Positions 1 to 8,371 of a stretch of 64,000 nt of DNA are shown here, piece by piece. Position 1 is the first letter of the stretch; each line of letters opens with the position of its first letter. The stretch lies in contig CAKOOR010000002.1 in the NCBI GenBank assembly GCA_934098505.1, positions 1 to 64,000 on the forward strand. Reading direction: 5' to 3'. The position numbers were made by a program, and so were the translations under genes. The notes under the pieces are model-generated. The model searched no databases. It had not been told where the DNA came from and saw nothing but the letters and a program-made list of their open reading frames with translations. The stretch is from an uncultured Bacilli bacterium. Lineage in GTDB: Bacteria > Bacillota_I > Bacilli_A > RF39 > UBA660.

Positions 1-1127
1 ATACCAGATGATAATAAAAAAGTTGCGTTTGAATGCCTTAATCCGTGTAATGGAACATTTTTAGTTATATTATTGTTCTTTCTAAATAATCTCCATTCAG
101 CAGTAAGTCTATTCGGGTCCCAAATCGTATTATTATCCCAATTAGTAAATACATAATCATCGGCTTTAACTTTTAATCCACTATCTTTTTTAAAAGCTTT
201 ATATTGTTTTAATAAAGAAATACAGGCATTGGGTATCCCTATAACCCTGTTACTATTTCGGCTTTTAACATTTTTCTCAACAATCCGATAACTTGGTACA
301 CCACTTTTTGTTGAAATTGTAGCAACCGCCTTATTTATATTTATTGTTTTCTTTTCAAAATCTATATCTCTCCAAGTTAATCCTAAAAGTTCTTCACGGC
401 GACACCCTGTATCCATGATAATAAACATGGCAGTTTTAAGCCTAATGTTAGTCGTAGATAGTAACTCTTTAACATAATCCATTTCCTCAAGGGTAAAGTA
501 TTCTTTTTCATCAGGTTTCTCCGTTGGTTTCTTTTTAACAAAACTACAAGGGTTTTCTTTTAATATTCTTTCTAACTTTGCAAAATTAAACATGTTGCTT
601 AATACTTTAAAAGCATGGGCTATGGTTGTAGGATGAACAAAATTACCAGATTTTGTTTTGGTACGACTTAAATAACCTAACCAATTTTCAACTGTTTCTT
701 CATTTATATCTTGCAAAATAAAGTCTTTAAAATAAGGTAATATTCGCAGATTAATTAAACCATAATAGCCCTCGTATGTTGTTTCTTCTAACTGTCCGTT
801 TTTTATCTTTTCTTTAAGATAATTTATATATACTTCAGAAAAACTCTCAAAATTAGAGTAAGCATTAGCACTTTTCTTGTTATCAACAATTTCCTTTTTT
901 ATCTCGTTCTTTTTATTAATTGCATCTACAAGTGTACCCTCTACTGTTGCAGAAATCCTGTTTCTACTACCATCAATATTAAATCCATTACTAATTACTA
1001 TACGATACTTTCTATTTGGTAATATTTCTGTTATACCTTTTAAATCTTCTAAGGTTATATGTTTGCTGTTTGCTTCGGATGCGGTTATACTAAATTTTGT
1101 TAAATCACTTGCTTTAATTTTCGACAT
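1..1127 (-). CDS. int: Tyrosine-type integrase of the ICE (C-terminus cut by window edge)
   Basis: Site-specific recombinase that integrates and excises the element. The minus-strand frame opens with ATG at 1127 (MSKIKASDLTKF) and runs off the left edge after about 375 residues. It has an N-terminal arm-binding-like region, a SAM-like core-binding domain (roughly residues 105-190) and the catalytic domain: the first Arg box reads GCRREELLGLTW and the second reads HGLRHSNAT. The catalytic Tyr lies beyond the window. The start sits 3 bp after the stop of the excisionase-like gene, so the two are probably translationally coupled. The far attachment site should lie to the left of position 1. The family call is firm; the target is inferred from the tRNA-Trp junction near 38,050. 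Confidence 0.93.
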   Translation of the reverse strand, partial: MSKIKASDLTKFSITASEANSKHITLEDLKGITEILPNRKYRIVISNGFNIDGSRNRISATVEGTLVDAINKKNEIKKEIVDNKKSANAYSNFESFSEVYINYLKEKIKNGQLEETTYEGYYGLINLRILPYFKDFILQDINEETVENWLGYLSRTKTKSGNFVHPTTIAHAFKVLSNMFNFAKLERILKENPCSFVKKKPTEKPDEKEYFTLEEMDYVKELLSTTNIRLKTAMFIIMDTGCRREELLGLTWRDIDFEKKTININKAVATISTKSGVPSYRIVEKNVKSRNSNRVIGIPNACISLLKQYKAFKKDSGLKVKADDYVFTNWDNNTIWDPNRLTAEWRLFRKNNNITKNVPLHGLRHSNATFLLSSG

Positions 1128-1129
1128 TA

Positions 1130-1417
1130 CTAGATATTATTGTCCTTTCTACCCGACTCTAAAAAAGCCTCTAAATCTTGTACTTTAAAATAATTAGTAT
1201 TACCAACTTTTATATAACTTAACTTACCGTCAGCAACTGCCTTAGCTAATGTATATTTTGTAAGCATAGGAAACTCTTTTATTGCATCTTTTGTTTTTAA
1301 TAAACGATCATCGTTTTTTTCACAACCGTTAGTATTAAGATTATCTTCATATTCTTTTATTAAACTACCAATACATGATATTAAGTCGCCAAGAGTGTAC
1401 TTTTTTTCTTTATCTAT
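1130..1417 (-). CDS. xis: Excisionase-like small DNA-binding protein with a probable AUA start
   Basis: A 95-residue frame directly upstream of the integrase, with typical Xis size and position. The C-terminal half looks like a MerR/excisionase-type winged helix: LLKTKDAIKEFP, then YTLAKAVADGKL, SYIKVGNTNYF and KVQDLEAFLES. No ATG, GTG or TTG gives a full-length product. A strong AGGGAGG lies 8 nt before an ATA codon at 1417-1415, which I take as the start. It ends in TAG 3 bp before the integrase ATG. The role (directing excision) is inferred from position and fold. Confidence 0.7.
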   Translation of the reverse strand: MDKEKKYTLGDLISCIGSLIKEYEDNLNTNGCEKNDDRLLKTKDAIKEFPMLTKYTLAKAVADGKLSYIKVGNTNYFKVQDLEAFLESGRKDNNI

Positions 1418-1431
1418 ATACCTTGCCTCCC

Positions 1432-1824
1432 TTACACATTCATTTTAATATCATATTCATATACTTTATCATATTTATCTTTTATATAATCAAATATTGT
1501 ATTTATAACTTCCTTTGCTTGCACTGTATCAAATGTAATTCTACCATCGAACATTTCTTTATTCCATTTATTGTCTACTGTACAATCTAACCTATTGCCA
1601 AATATAACATTTAGTTTTTCTTGTAATGGAAGCTCAAATACCCATATACAGGTATCATATGTTGGATCGAAAGAATCGTATATTTTTAATACAAATCCTT
1701 GTTCACGAGAATTATTAAAAACTTCTAATATACCGTCTACTCCCTTAAATTCCTTATTGCATTTATCAATAACACTTTTTATAACTCTTTCTGAGTAATT
1801 TAAACATTTATGTTTTACAATCAT
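1432..1824 (-). CDS. Hypothetical protein, paralog of the N-terminal domain of the 4515-5234 product
   Basis: A 130-residue soluble protein of unknown function. It shares with residues 35-120 of the 239-residue protein at 4515-5234 the segment VFNNxREQG, then a D-rich stretch, D-x-CIW, and a C-terminal helix ending in a V/L-I-x-x-I/Y pattern. It starts at ATG with a weak AGGTG site and follows the small frame at 1832-2002. It probably belongs to the maintenance operon driven from the promoter near 5860. Real and expressed seems likely; no function can be assigned. Confidence 0.8.
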   Translation of the reverse strand: MIVKHKCLNYSERVIKSVIDKCNKEFKGVDGILEVFNNSREQGFVLKIYDSFDPTYDTCIWVFELPLQEKLNVIFGNRLDCTVDNKWNKEMFDGRITFDTVQAKEVINTIFDYIKDKYDKVYEYDIKMNV

Positions 1825-1831
1825 ACAACAC

Positions 1832-2002
1832 CTATATATTTAATTTATTAATCGTTATCAATTCATCACTAGTAAAATTTAATCCATACGGATAAGCGGT
1901 TATATCATCCGCAAATTTTTCTAACGAATTTATATCAAACTTTTTATTTGATGATTTTAAAAAATGCACTATGTTCTTTATATATTCTAATTTACTTTCT
2001 AT
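1832..2002 (-). CDS. Small hypothetical protein (56 aa) with AUA start
   Basis: An overlooked small gene. A perfect AAAGGAGG, overlapping the stop of the ArdC-like gene, lies 6 to 7 nt before ATA at 2002. The frame from there (ESKLEYIKNIVHFLKSS...) stays open for 56 codons to TAG at 1832, a few bases before the next gene. The sequence is charged and helical, with no membrane segment. The tight packing between neighbours and the strong ribosome binding site are the main evidence. It is one of several genes here that seem to start with ATA or ATT. Confidence 0.6.
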   Translation of the reverse strand: MESKLEYIKNIVHFLKSSNKKFDINSLEKFADDITAYPYGLNFTSDELITINKLNI

Positions 2003-2015
2003 TTAAATTCCTCCT

Positions 2016-3710
2016 TTAGATTTCAACAAAGTTCATACTGTTATCAGTTAAATCTAACTCTTTGTCATAAATTTCTTCATAATTTTTAATTATTTTTTTA
2101 CTAAAACGATTAATTGTTTCAAACGAGTCATCTAGTTCTTTAAAGTCTTTGTTTTTACTCCATGAGTATAGATAAGTCATTGAATAATTTTTAGTATCTA
2201 ATCCTAAATATTTAGAAACTACATAAGCAATGGCTTCTGCCTCACTTTCATATTGTTCCCTATGCTCTTGATATTCCTTATTGTTATCTTTTAAATGAGT
2301 ATGTGCTAATGAATGAGCATACTCATGAATTATAACTTTTAACCGCATCAAATCACTAAGATTTTTCTTTACAACTATTGTTTTGTTATCAAAATCGCAG
2401 TACCCCTTAGCACCAGAATCAATGTCTTCATATTTTACTTTGATTCCATCTTTATAAATTGCCTTGATAAAAATATCCGTTATTCCATCGGCTCGAGAAT
2501 CTTCGAGTATAGGGTTTAAAGAACTGTCGATTTCTTCAAATGGCATAGTAGTTTGGCTAACATCGAAAACATTACCAACTTTAAAATAAGTTGCTTTTTC
2601 TTTATAAAATGTTACTGAATTATCTTCTTTATCCTTTAATTTTTTTAATTCTTCCTCTGTTAATAAATAAATTGGTTTTATTTTAAATTGAGAATCATTT
2701 GTATCAACTTTAATAAATTTTAAAAAAACAGGAAAAAGTATTTTTATTCCCTTTTCCCCTTTATTTATATAATAACCCATTTTAGAAAATGCATTAAATG
2801 ATGTTACATATTTTGAATCAGGTTTTTGTAACCATATTAAGTATTGATTGTTTAACGAATAATTATTGAAATTAACCATATTATCTAAAAACTTTTTTAA
2901 ATCAGATTCACTACTAAAACGACTGATAGCTTGTTTTTTTAAATCAGTTAAGATGTTTTTAATATCTTTTTCTAAATTTTCCTTTATGTTGCTATCTTTT
3001 TCATTCTTGGCTTTAAAACTTAAATCAGAAATAGATTTTATTTTATCAGTTAATGTTTTATTATCCATTCTAAAATTCATTTTATTTATATCCAAGCCAG
3101 ATAATGCAAAAAATCTGTTAATATCTACATTGTACTTGTTAATAAATATACTACAAATATCTTTCGTATAATACTTGTTAAAAATTTCCATTGCTCTATT
3201 GTATTCCAATGGTACAGAACTAATCGTTTCACTTTGAAGTTCATTCATTGTTTCAATATCAAAAATATTTAAATCATTAGAGAAACTAAGACAGTAGGCT
3301 AAATGACCTGCTTTTTCTTTTGATAAAAAATCAGGATGTACCATTAAGTCAGTATAATTATTATGGTTATATTTATAATCAAGGTATTCATTAACCGTGT
3401 TGAGAGGTTTAAATTTATAAACAACCTCTCCAACAGGCTCAACTGTTTCTCCATCAATAAAATTTCCGACTTCGTCAAAACATTCAACGGTACCAATTGG
3501 AATCCCTAATTGAAGCATTAACAACATTGTTTCATCTTTTATGATGACATCATTTTTCGAATTATAAAATACTTCCTCATTAGCAAGTTTGCGACCATAA
3601 TTATATCTATTAATATTATCTTTAAGATGTGGATTATTTGTTAGTTGTTCTAATTTTTCATAGATTGGATCAATATTATTGCCTTCATGTTCTGATATAA
3701 TTAGCACCAA
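2016..3710 (-). CDS. ArdC-like anti-restriction protein with zincin metallopeptidase domain
   Basis: A 564-residue protein. Residues near 270-340 match the ArdC N-terminal single-strand-DNA-binding region (NFNNYSLNNQYLIW, then a GYYINKGEKGIKIL segment). Around residue 460 lies a zinc-peptidase motif, VIIHEYAHSLAH, with a downstream acidic helix (YESEAEAIAYVVSKYLG). ArdC proteins protect incoming DNA in new hosts, which suits an ICE maintenance operon. The first 250 residues are of unknown type. The TTG at 3710 has no good ribosome binding site. A GGAGG 7 nt before an ATT at 3756 opens a 23-codon frame that ends inside this gene in another frame, so the N-terminus may involve a frameshift or be mis-assembled. 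Confidence 0.8.
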   Translation of the reverse strand: MVLIISEHEGNNIDPIYEKLEQLTNNPHLKDNINRYNYGRKLANEEVFYNSKNDVIIKDETMLLMLQLGIPIGTVECFDEVGNFIDGETVEPVGEVVYKFKPLNTVNEYLDYKYNHNNYTDLMVHPDFLSKEKAGHLAYCLSFSNDLNIFDIETMNELQSETISSVPLEYNRAMEIFNKYYTKDICSIFINKYNVDINRFFALSGLDINKMNFRMDNKTLTDKIKSISDLSFKAKNEKDSNIKENLEKDIKNILTDLKKQAISRFSSESDLKKFLDNMVNFNNYSLNNQYLIWLQKPDSKYVTSFNAFSKMGYYINKGEKGIKILFPVFLKFIKVDTNDSQFKIKPIYLLTEEELKKLKDKEDNSVTFYKEKATYFKVGNVFDVSQTTMPFEEIDSSLNPILEDSRADGITDIFIKAIYKDGIKVKYEDIDSGAKGYCDFDNKTIVVKKNLSDLMRLKVIIHEYAHSLAHTHLKDNNKEYQEHREQYESEAEAIAYVVSKYLGLDTKNYSMTYLYSWSKNKDFKELDDSFETINRFSKKIIKNYEEIYDKELDLTDNSMNFVEI

Positions 3711-3756
3711 CTTTCATTTCACAAAGCAAAATATTTACAATATATTTTTTATTAAT
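3685..3756 (-). other. Possible leader frame or shifted N-terminus of the ArdC-like gene
   Basis: GGAGG is followed after 7 nt by ATT and 23 sense codons (NKKYIVNILLCEMKVGANY...) to TGA at 3685. The first 46 nt lie upstream of the ArdC-like TTG start. One base inserted or lost would fuse the two frames. It could be a leader peptide, the true N-terminus, or an assembly indel. Confidence 0.3.
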
Positions 3757-3807
3757 AAAAATTCCTCCACTCAATTATATTTTCTTAATTCTATCTTGAA
3801 TTTATAT

Positions 3808-4518
3808 TTATATGTTTATATCTTTAATTTTATCTATTTCTATATTTTTAATTTTATTGTAATTAATTACTAGTTCACTTTCGTTTCTATTATTGAAATA
3901 AGCATAAATATCATTTTTATTTATAGTTGATTTTATAACAGTATTACCGTTAAAACGCTTAGCAAACCATTTTGCCATATCATAATTATCAGTCCAAGAT
4001 AAAGCCTTAAAATTATTTTTACTATAAGTTCCTCTATAAATCTCTACTTCAGTTGGTAATTGCTCTAAGTAGGTAAGCTCATCTGAATTCATTAGTAATT
4101 TTTTATCACTTTTTTCAAATAATTTTAAAGACATTGTTGGCTTTACATTCACATCCGCATTAGGAAATTCAGTATCTGTCCAAATGTACCTTAAATACTT
4201 ATTGTAATCTTCTTTTGAAAGAAATCCAGTAATTGATTTAAAGAATAGTAAGCGATATGGCTTGGTTATCATTAGAAACATTTCATCTAAATTTTTAGCG
4301 GACATAATATCAGCTTCTTTTTGTTTAAGGTATTTATTTAAATTTTCTTCATCATTTATTATATCTATTAGAACAAGTTTATTATTTTCTATAAAAGCAA
4401 CAGGATTTCTATCTATGAATGGGTGATACACAATAAATGGATATGCTTCGTTGACACTAGGTTCAAGTTTTAAATAATCGACAGCCAAAAGTTTAATTGA
4501 TTTTAAGTCAGACTTCAT
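3808..4518 (-). CDS. Putative ADP-ribosyltransferase (R-S-ExE class)
   Basis: A 236-residue cytosolic protein. The C-terminal third has the order expected for an arginine-type ADP-ribosyltransferase: an Arg in IYRGTY (R162), a Ser segment ALSWTDNYDMAKWFAKRF (residues 173-190), and an ExE in NESELVINY (E214 and E216). Residues 1-150 form a predicted helical domain with no recognised signature. No secretion signal is seen. It overlaps its upstream neighbour by 4 bp (ATGA), so the two are co-translated. It could act on host or competing-phage proteins, or work as a toxin controlled by its partner. The enzymatic class is inferred from motifs only. Confidence 0.5.
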   Translation of the reverse strand: MKSDLKSIKLLAVDYLKLEPSVNEAYPFIVYHPFIDRNPVAFIENNKLVLIDIINDEENLNKYLKQKEADIMSAKNLDEMFLMITKPYRLLFFKSITGFLSKEDYNKYLRYIWTDTEFPNADVNVKPTMSLKLFEKSDKKLLMNSDELTYLEQLPTEVEIYRGTYSKNNFKALSWTDNYDMAKWFAKRFNGNTVIKSTINKNDIYAYFNNRNESELVINYNKIKNIEIDKIKDINI

Positions 4519-5234
4519 ATTTTTATATCACCACCATCAACACTTTTATTGTAACATAATTCAGAATCAACAAATTGGGTTAACTTTTGGTTCATTTCTA
4601 ACATTAAAGATATATTACTTTTTAAATTGGGAGAAAATTCTTCAAAACGAATATTTTCGATTCCAACATGATTGTCATCTAAGTATCTAGAATAGCGTAA
4701 ACCAGACTTACCATTCATAATAACTAAATCGCAAAAATAATTACTTTCTTCCAAAGTTGCCAAAACGCCATAATCTTCGTAATCTAAATCATCAGCATCA
4801 AGTAATATTCTCTCCAAATCATACATACATCTACTACATTTAAAATTAAAACCAGAAACATTATTTAAATATTTTGGAAAATACTTTTTTATTACATTTA
4901 ATGTATATTCAGTGGCTTTTTCATATTCACCGTCGGAAAAATACTTAGCCGATTCGTATGCTTTTTCATCAAATAAACTATTATTATTAGAGCAGGTTCT
5001 ATCAGCTATAACTACCATTATTTGAGATGAATTTCTACACATACAAGCCCAAATGCATAAATCGTCATCAACATCATTGCTACCAAATAAAATCATTTGC
5101 AAACCTTGCTCACGAAAATTATTAAAAACATTATAATATCCATTCAACGGCGGGCTCAACTTTTTTAGTTTGCTTTCTAAAATATCAAAAAACTTTTTAC
5201 TTAATTCAAAACTTCTATTTTTTTCTATCATCAA
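4515..5234 (-). CDS. Hypothetical two-domain protein co-translated with the ART-like gene
   Basis: A 239-residue protein. Residues 35-120 are the paralogous domain also found in the 130-residue protein at 1432-1824 (VFNNFREQG, DLCIW). The second half starts with a CxxC-type FKCSRCMYDL near residue 132 and is rich in Asp/Glu. The overlap with the ADP-ribosyltransferase-like gene suggests a functional pair, for example enzyme and partner or antidote. No known family is recognised. Confidence 0.75.
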   Translation of the reverse strand: MMIEKNRSFELSKKFFDILESKLKKLSPPLNGYYNVFNNFREQGLQMILFGSNDVDDDLCIWACMCRNSSQIMVVIADRTCSNNNSLFDEKAYESAKYFSDGEYEKATEYTLNVIKKYFPKYLNNVSGFNFKCSRCMYDLERILLDADDLDYEDYGVLATLEESNYFCDLVIMNGKSGLRYSRYLDDNHVGIENIRFEEFSPNLKSNISLMLEMNQKLTQFVDSELCYNKSVDGGDIKI

Positions 5235-5245
5235 AAATCCTTTTT

Positions 5246-5686
5246 TTATATATCAATATTTTCTTTTTCAGCAAGAGCCTTGTTAATATTAGAATCATAT
5301 ATTTTCTTTACTAATTTAGTAATATCTTTTATATCCATATCTGGGTAAAAACTTTTAATTTTTATACAAACTAATGTATAATCCTCAATTAAGTATGCTT
5401 CATAGTTTATAAGTTCATATTCTATTAAATCTTCTATTTTGATTTTTCTAACAAAATTTTCTTTCAGTTTCGGTTCAATAACCTTAAAAAAATGATTAAA
5501 CTTTTCTAAATTAGACTTATGAATATATCCACCATCGCCAATAGTTGCATATTCACTATCTGGAGCATCTTTATTAGTCTTATTCTCATCAAATTGTTTC
5601 CTATCAAATGCCCAAAATAATCCTGTTTTATTTAACTCTTCATCATATTTTTTATTATAATTGTCCATTTCTTTATTAAAATTCAT
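5246..5686 (-). CDS. Hypothetical protein, first gene of the maintenance operon
   Basis: About 146 residues from ATG at 5686, chosen because AAGGAGG lies 5 to 8 nt upstream; an in-frame upstream GTG at 5725 lies inside the leader terminator. An N-terminal GLFWAFDRKQFDE segment and YATIGDGGYIHK resemble a small domain of unknown function common on Firmicutes plasmids and ICEs. It is the first gene after the promoter near 5860 and the attenuator at 5702-5731. Function unknown. Confidence 0.75.
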   Translation of the reverse strand: MNFNKEMDNYNKKYDEELNKTGLFWAFDRKQFDENKTNKDAPDSEYATIGDGGYIHKSNLEKFNHFFKVIEPKLKENFVRKIKIEDLIEYELINYEAYLIEDYTLVCIKIKSFYPDMDIKDITKLVKKIYDSNINKALAEKENIDI

Positions 5687-5701
5687 TTTATTCCTCCTTA
5701 C

Positions 5702-5731
5702 AAAAAAAGACCAAGGGCAATGCACTTGATC
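5702..5731 (-). terminator. Attenuator-like terminator in the leader of the maintenance operon
   Basis: The minus-strand transcript can form GAUCAAG / CUUGGUC (7 bp, one U-G pair) around a 9-nt loop, followed at once by seven U. It ends only a few bases before the AAGGAGG of the first gene, so readthrough must be controlled or partial. Confidence 0.65.
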
Positions 5732-5743
5732 CTAAAAATAGTT

Positions 5744-5836
5744 CTATACTAGCAACTACTTTAACTATACGACTAATTAGAAAGGAGTTGTAGTTGTATA
5801 GTAAAATGATTTAGTAATGAAATTGTATATCATTAC
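5744..5836 (-). promoter_or_regulatory. Structured 5' leader upstream of the attenuator
   Basis: Two inverted repeats lie between the promoter and the terminator. GTAATGA/TCATTAC (5814-5836) is at the expected 5' end of the RNA. A larger imperfect pair joins CTATACAACTAC (5790-5801) with its complement at 5744-5759. The larger arm is next to a CUCCUUU that could pair with a ribosome binding site. This layout fits a conditional attenuator. Confidence 0.45.
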
Positions 5837-5842
5837 AGTTTA

Positions 5843-5870
5843 ATTGTAGCATTTATAAATTAATTGTCAA
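5843..5870 (-). promoter_or_regulatory. Promoter of the maintenance operon
   Basis: TTGACA (5865-5870) and TACAAT (5843-5848) are separated by 16 bp, reading leftward, just upstream of the VirD4 stop. It should drive 5246 through the integrase. Confidence 0.7.
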
Positions 5871-5875
5871 TCTAA

Positions 5876-7642
5876 TTATTCTAACTCAATTTTTCCCTCC
5901 GTTCTTTTTAATAATTGCTCTTTTCTAAATTCGGTTAAATCAAAGCAAGAAATTTTAAATTCTTTATGCTCGGCGGGTAAAGTAGCCATTTTTATTTTTA
6001 TTGGATAGTCACCGATAGGCATTACTTTGGCATGAATAGGATATTTTCTTGTTGTCATAAATATTGCCTCGCCAAACTTAAATCGCATTAATTCCTCTGG
6101 CATTAGTAAATCTCTTCCTAGCAAAGATTTATCATTAGAAATATTATAATCATATTGGTCTAATCTTCCAGATACAGAAGTCCTAGCCGTAGAAATTGTG
6201 TATTTTCCTAAACGACTACTAATTTCTTTAGCACTTTCGTTATCTGATGTAAGCAAATATATCCAATTAGTACAGTTAGATTTAATTGTTCCAGCTTGTT
6301 CTTTGTATTTTTCTTTCAACTGGTCGAAATCTTGAATTATGAGATAAAATCTAATATTTCTAGATCGTGATACAGTTATCTTAGTTGACATATTAATCGG
6401 TGGCATACTGGCAAACTCATCTAAAACGAAATTAACTCTTATTGGTATTTTGCCAGTTGGCAATGACTGTGCGGTATTTACTATAGATTGATAGCACTGT
6501 TCTATAAATAGTGAAGCCAACTCGTGTCGTGATTCTTTCTCATCAGGAATTACTAAAAATACCGCTGTTTTGTCTTTTCCAAGTGTGTCTAATTCAAAAT
6601 CAGTTCGACTAGTAAGATTAGCTATACCTGTATCACTAAACATTTTTATGGTTGTTGCTAATACAGAGAATAGAGTAGCCCTTGTTTCACCTTTGGCAAA
6701 AGAACCAGTAGCATAAGCCATTTTTGATAAAGAGCCAGCTGGTTTTTGTTGAAAATATAAGTCTAAAGAATTAAACCTATCAATAGTTTTAGAACCGTGT
6801 TCGACTAGTAAATTATATAGCGAATATAAATTTACTTCATCTTCTGAATGAGCATCTTCTATTAATGCATAGCATAATGCAGTTAATACTGCCGTAGCTG
6901 ACTTTTCCCAGTACATATCCTTACTAGATAAATTTTTAGTAAGCGATTTAGAAAAATTTTCTATCATATCCCCAGCCAAATCAATATTACCCTGTTTATA
7001 ATACTTATATGGTAAATGTAGTGGGTTCCAACCATCGCTAGCAAAGGCATTTCTTAAGTTTATGACTTTAATATTGTATCCACGCTCATTTAGAAAATTA
7101 AAAGTATATGAATATAATTCGCCCTTAGTATCATTAATTACCATTGATTCGTTGGCATAGCCCAAGTTAAAAAGTAATGGCAAGATTTCACATTGTGTTT
7201 TACCAGAACCAGTCGAACCAATTATTAAAGTATGGTCAAAAGTATTTGAATAATAATATTTACCATCAATATATGTAACTGGAATACCGCCTGCTTTTAA
7301 GGTTTTTCCAATATTCCAAACTTTAAATTCTCGTTTTATTTCTTGCTTATTCATCCACCTAGCACTACCATATTCAAACGATCCGTCTTCTTCTGGTATC
7401 TTTCTTAAGCACTTAATTTTCAACTTAATTTCTCTATCATATTTAAAAATAAATAAAATTATTATAATCGACAACAAAATCGTGCCAAATAGAAGATTTA
7501 AATCTCTTAATTTAGAAAAAGAGTAGAACACATTTAAGTTCCACTCAAGATTAATGCCATTTTTTATTATATTTGTTAAATTATAACATACACTTGCCGA
7601 GAGTATAAATTCACAAACATATATTACAATATATTTAATTAT
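5876..7642 (-). CDS. VirD4/TraG-type conjugative coupling ATPase
   Basis: Coupling protein that links the relaxosome to the type IV secretion channel. Two N-terminal membrane helices are followed by Walker A (IIGSTGSGKTQ), Walker B (FVLDEFASMP) and a TraG-like C-terminus. The first membrane helix (KYIVIYVCEFILSASVCYN) lies upstream of the nearest GTG at 7531, so the gene must begin earlier. The only strong ribosome site (TTGGAGG) is 8 nt before ATA AAA AAA TAA at 7650, one frame off. The in-frame ATA at 7642 is used here. A slip on the A7 run, or a homopolymer sequencing error, would join the two. Family certain, start uncertain. Confidence 0.9.
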   Translation of the reverse strand: MIKYIVIYVCEFILSASVCYNLTNIIKNGINLEWNLNVFYSFSKLRDLNLLFGTILLSIIIILFIFKYDREIKLKIKCLRKIPEEDGSFEYGSARWMNKQEIKREFKVWNIGKTLKAGGIPVTYIDGKYYYSNTFDHTLIIGSTGSGKTQCEILPLLFNLGYANESMVINDTKGELYSYTFNFLNERGYNIKVINLRNAFASDGWNPLHLPYKYYKQGNIDLAGDMIENFSKSLTKNLSSKDMYWEKSATAVLTALCYALIEDAHSEDEVNLYSLYNLLVEHGSKTIDRFNSLDLYFQQKPAGSLSKMAYATGSFAKGETRATLFSVLATTIKMFSDTGIANLTSRTDFELDTLGKDKTAVFLVIPDEKESRHELASLFIEQCYQSIVNTAQSLPTGKIPIRVNFVLDEFASMPPINMSTKITVSRSRNIRFYLIIQDFDQLKEKYKEQAGTIKSNCTNWIYLLTSDNESAKEISSRLGKYTISTARTSVSGRLDQYDYNISNDKSLLGRDLLMPEELMRFKFGEAIFMTTRKYPIHAKVMPIGDYPIKIKMATLPAEHKEFKISCFDLTEFRKEQLLKRTEGKIELE

Positions 7643-7674
7643 TTTTTTATTTTAAATTCCTCCAATTTTTTTAA

Positions 7675-8268
7675 TCATAACTGTATCTCGTAATCTGTCA
7701 TATTTAAAACAATGGAAGTGATAAAATCTTTATTATTTTTTAAATCATTATTAAAGCAATATGCAATTTTTTCTAAAGGCTTCTCACTATCAGAAAAAGC
7801 ACAAAACATCCCTGCTTCAGAATCGTATCTTAATTTATTAGACAATTCTGGAAATTTATTTTCTAGATAACTTCTAAATAAATTTTCAAAATCATATCCA
7901 TTACCTGTAAACTTACATTTAAAAATACTTTTATCTATATCCTCTGCACTTAAGATTATGGAAAATAAACTATCAGAATCTTTATTAATCTTAAATGGCT
8001 CTAATTGTCTATTAAACCATTTAAGATATTTTTTCCAATTATTTTCATTGTATAAAACATCACTTAACAAAGTAATGCCATATTTGCTTTTTAATTCTTT
8101 GTTTATAGTATCAAAATTTTCATAATCTAAATTAGATAACTTTCTTAGTTCTTCATCATATATCCTATATTGACTAGATGGACTAATTACATTTAAGTAA
8201 TCTTCTATTGCATCATATTTGAAACCTAAGTCTTCTCTAATTTCTTCATATTCTTGTAGTATACTCAT
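7675..8268 (-). CDS. Hypothetical protein, possible immunity protein
   Basis: A 197-residue soluble protein with an ATG start and a perfect AAGGAGG. The C-terminal YDSEAGMFCAFS followed by PLEKIAYCF recalls immunity proteins of the Imm51 type; this is from memory and not verified. It is the last of a run of small unrelated genes between VirD4 and the relaxase, which looks like a collection of immunity genes against polymorphic toxins. Confidence 0.6.
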   Translation of the reverse strand: MSILQEYEEIREDLGFKYDAIEDYLNVISPSSQYRIYDEELRKLSNLDYENFDTINKELKSKYGITLLSDVLYNENNWKKYLKWFNRQLEPFKINKDSDSLFSIILSAEDIDKSIFKCKFTGNGYDFENLFRSYLENKFPELSNKLRYDSEAGMFCAFSDSEKPLEKIAYCFNNDLKNNKDFITSIVLNMTDYEIQL

Positions 8269-8317
8269 TTAAAATCCTCCTTTTTAAAATTTTTATTTTT
8301 CCTCAATTTTTATAAAC

Positions 8318-8347
8318 AAAAAGATTAGTTATATCTCAAACTAATCT
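8318..8347 (-). terminator. Rho-independent terminator after the 8372-8674 gene
   Basis: A perfect 9-bp stem (AGATTAGTT / AACTAATCT) with an 8-nt loop and four T. It separates the last immunity-like gene from the rest of the array. Confidence 0.75.
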
Positions 8348-8371
8348 AATTAATAAATTGTAATTTAGTAA

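Noticed and set aside
877..1188. Plus-strand open frame opposite the integrase
   Set aside because: It is the antisense shadow of the integrase gene; no ribosome site and a composition typical of a complementary strand.
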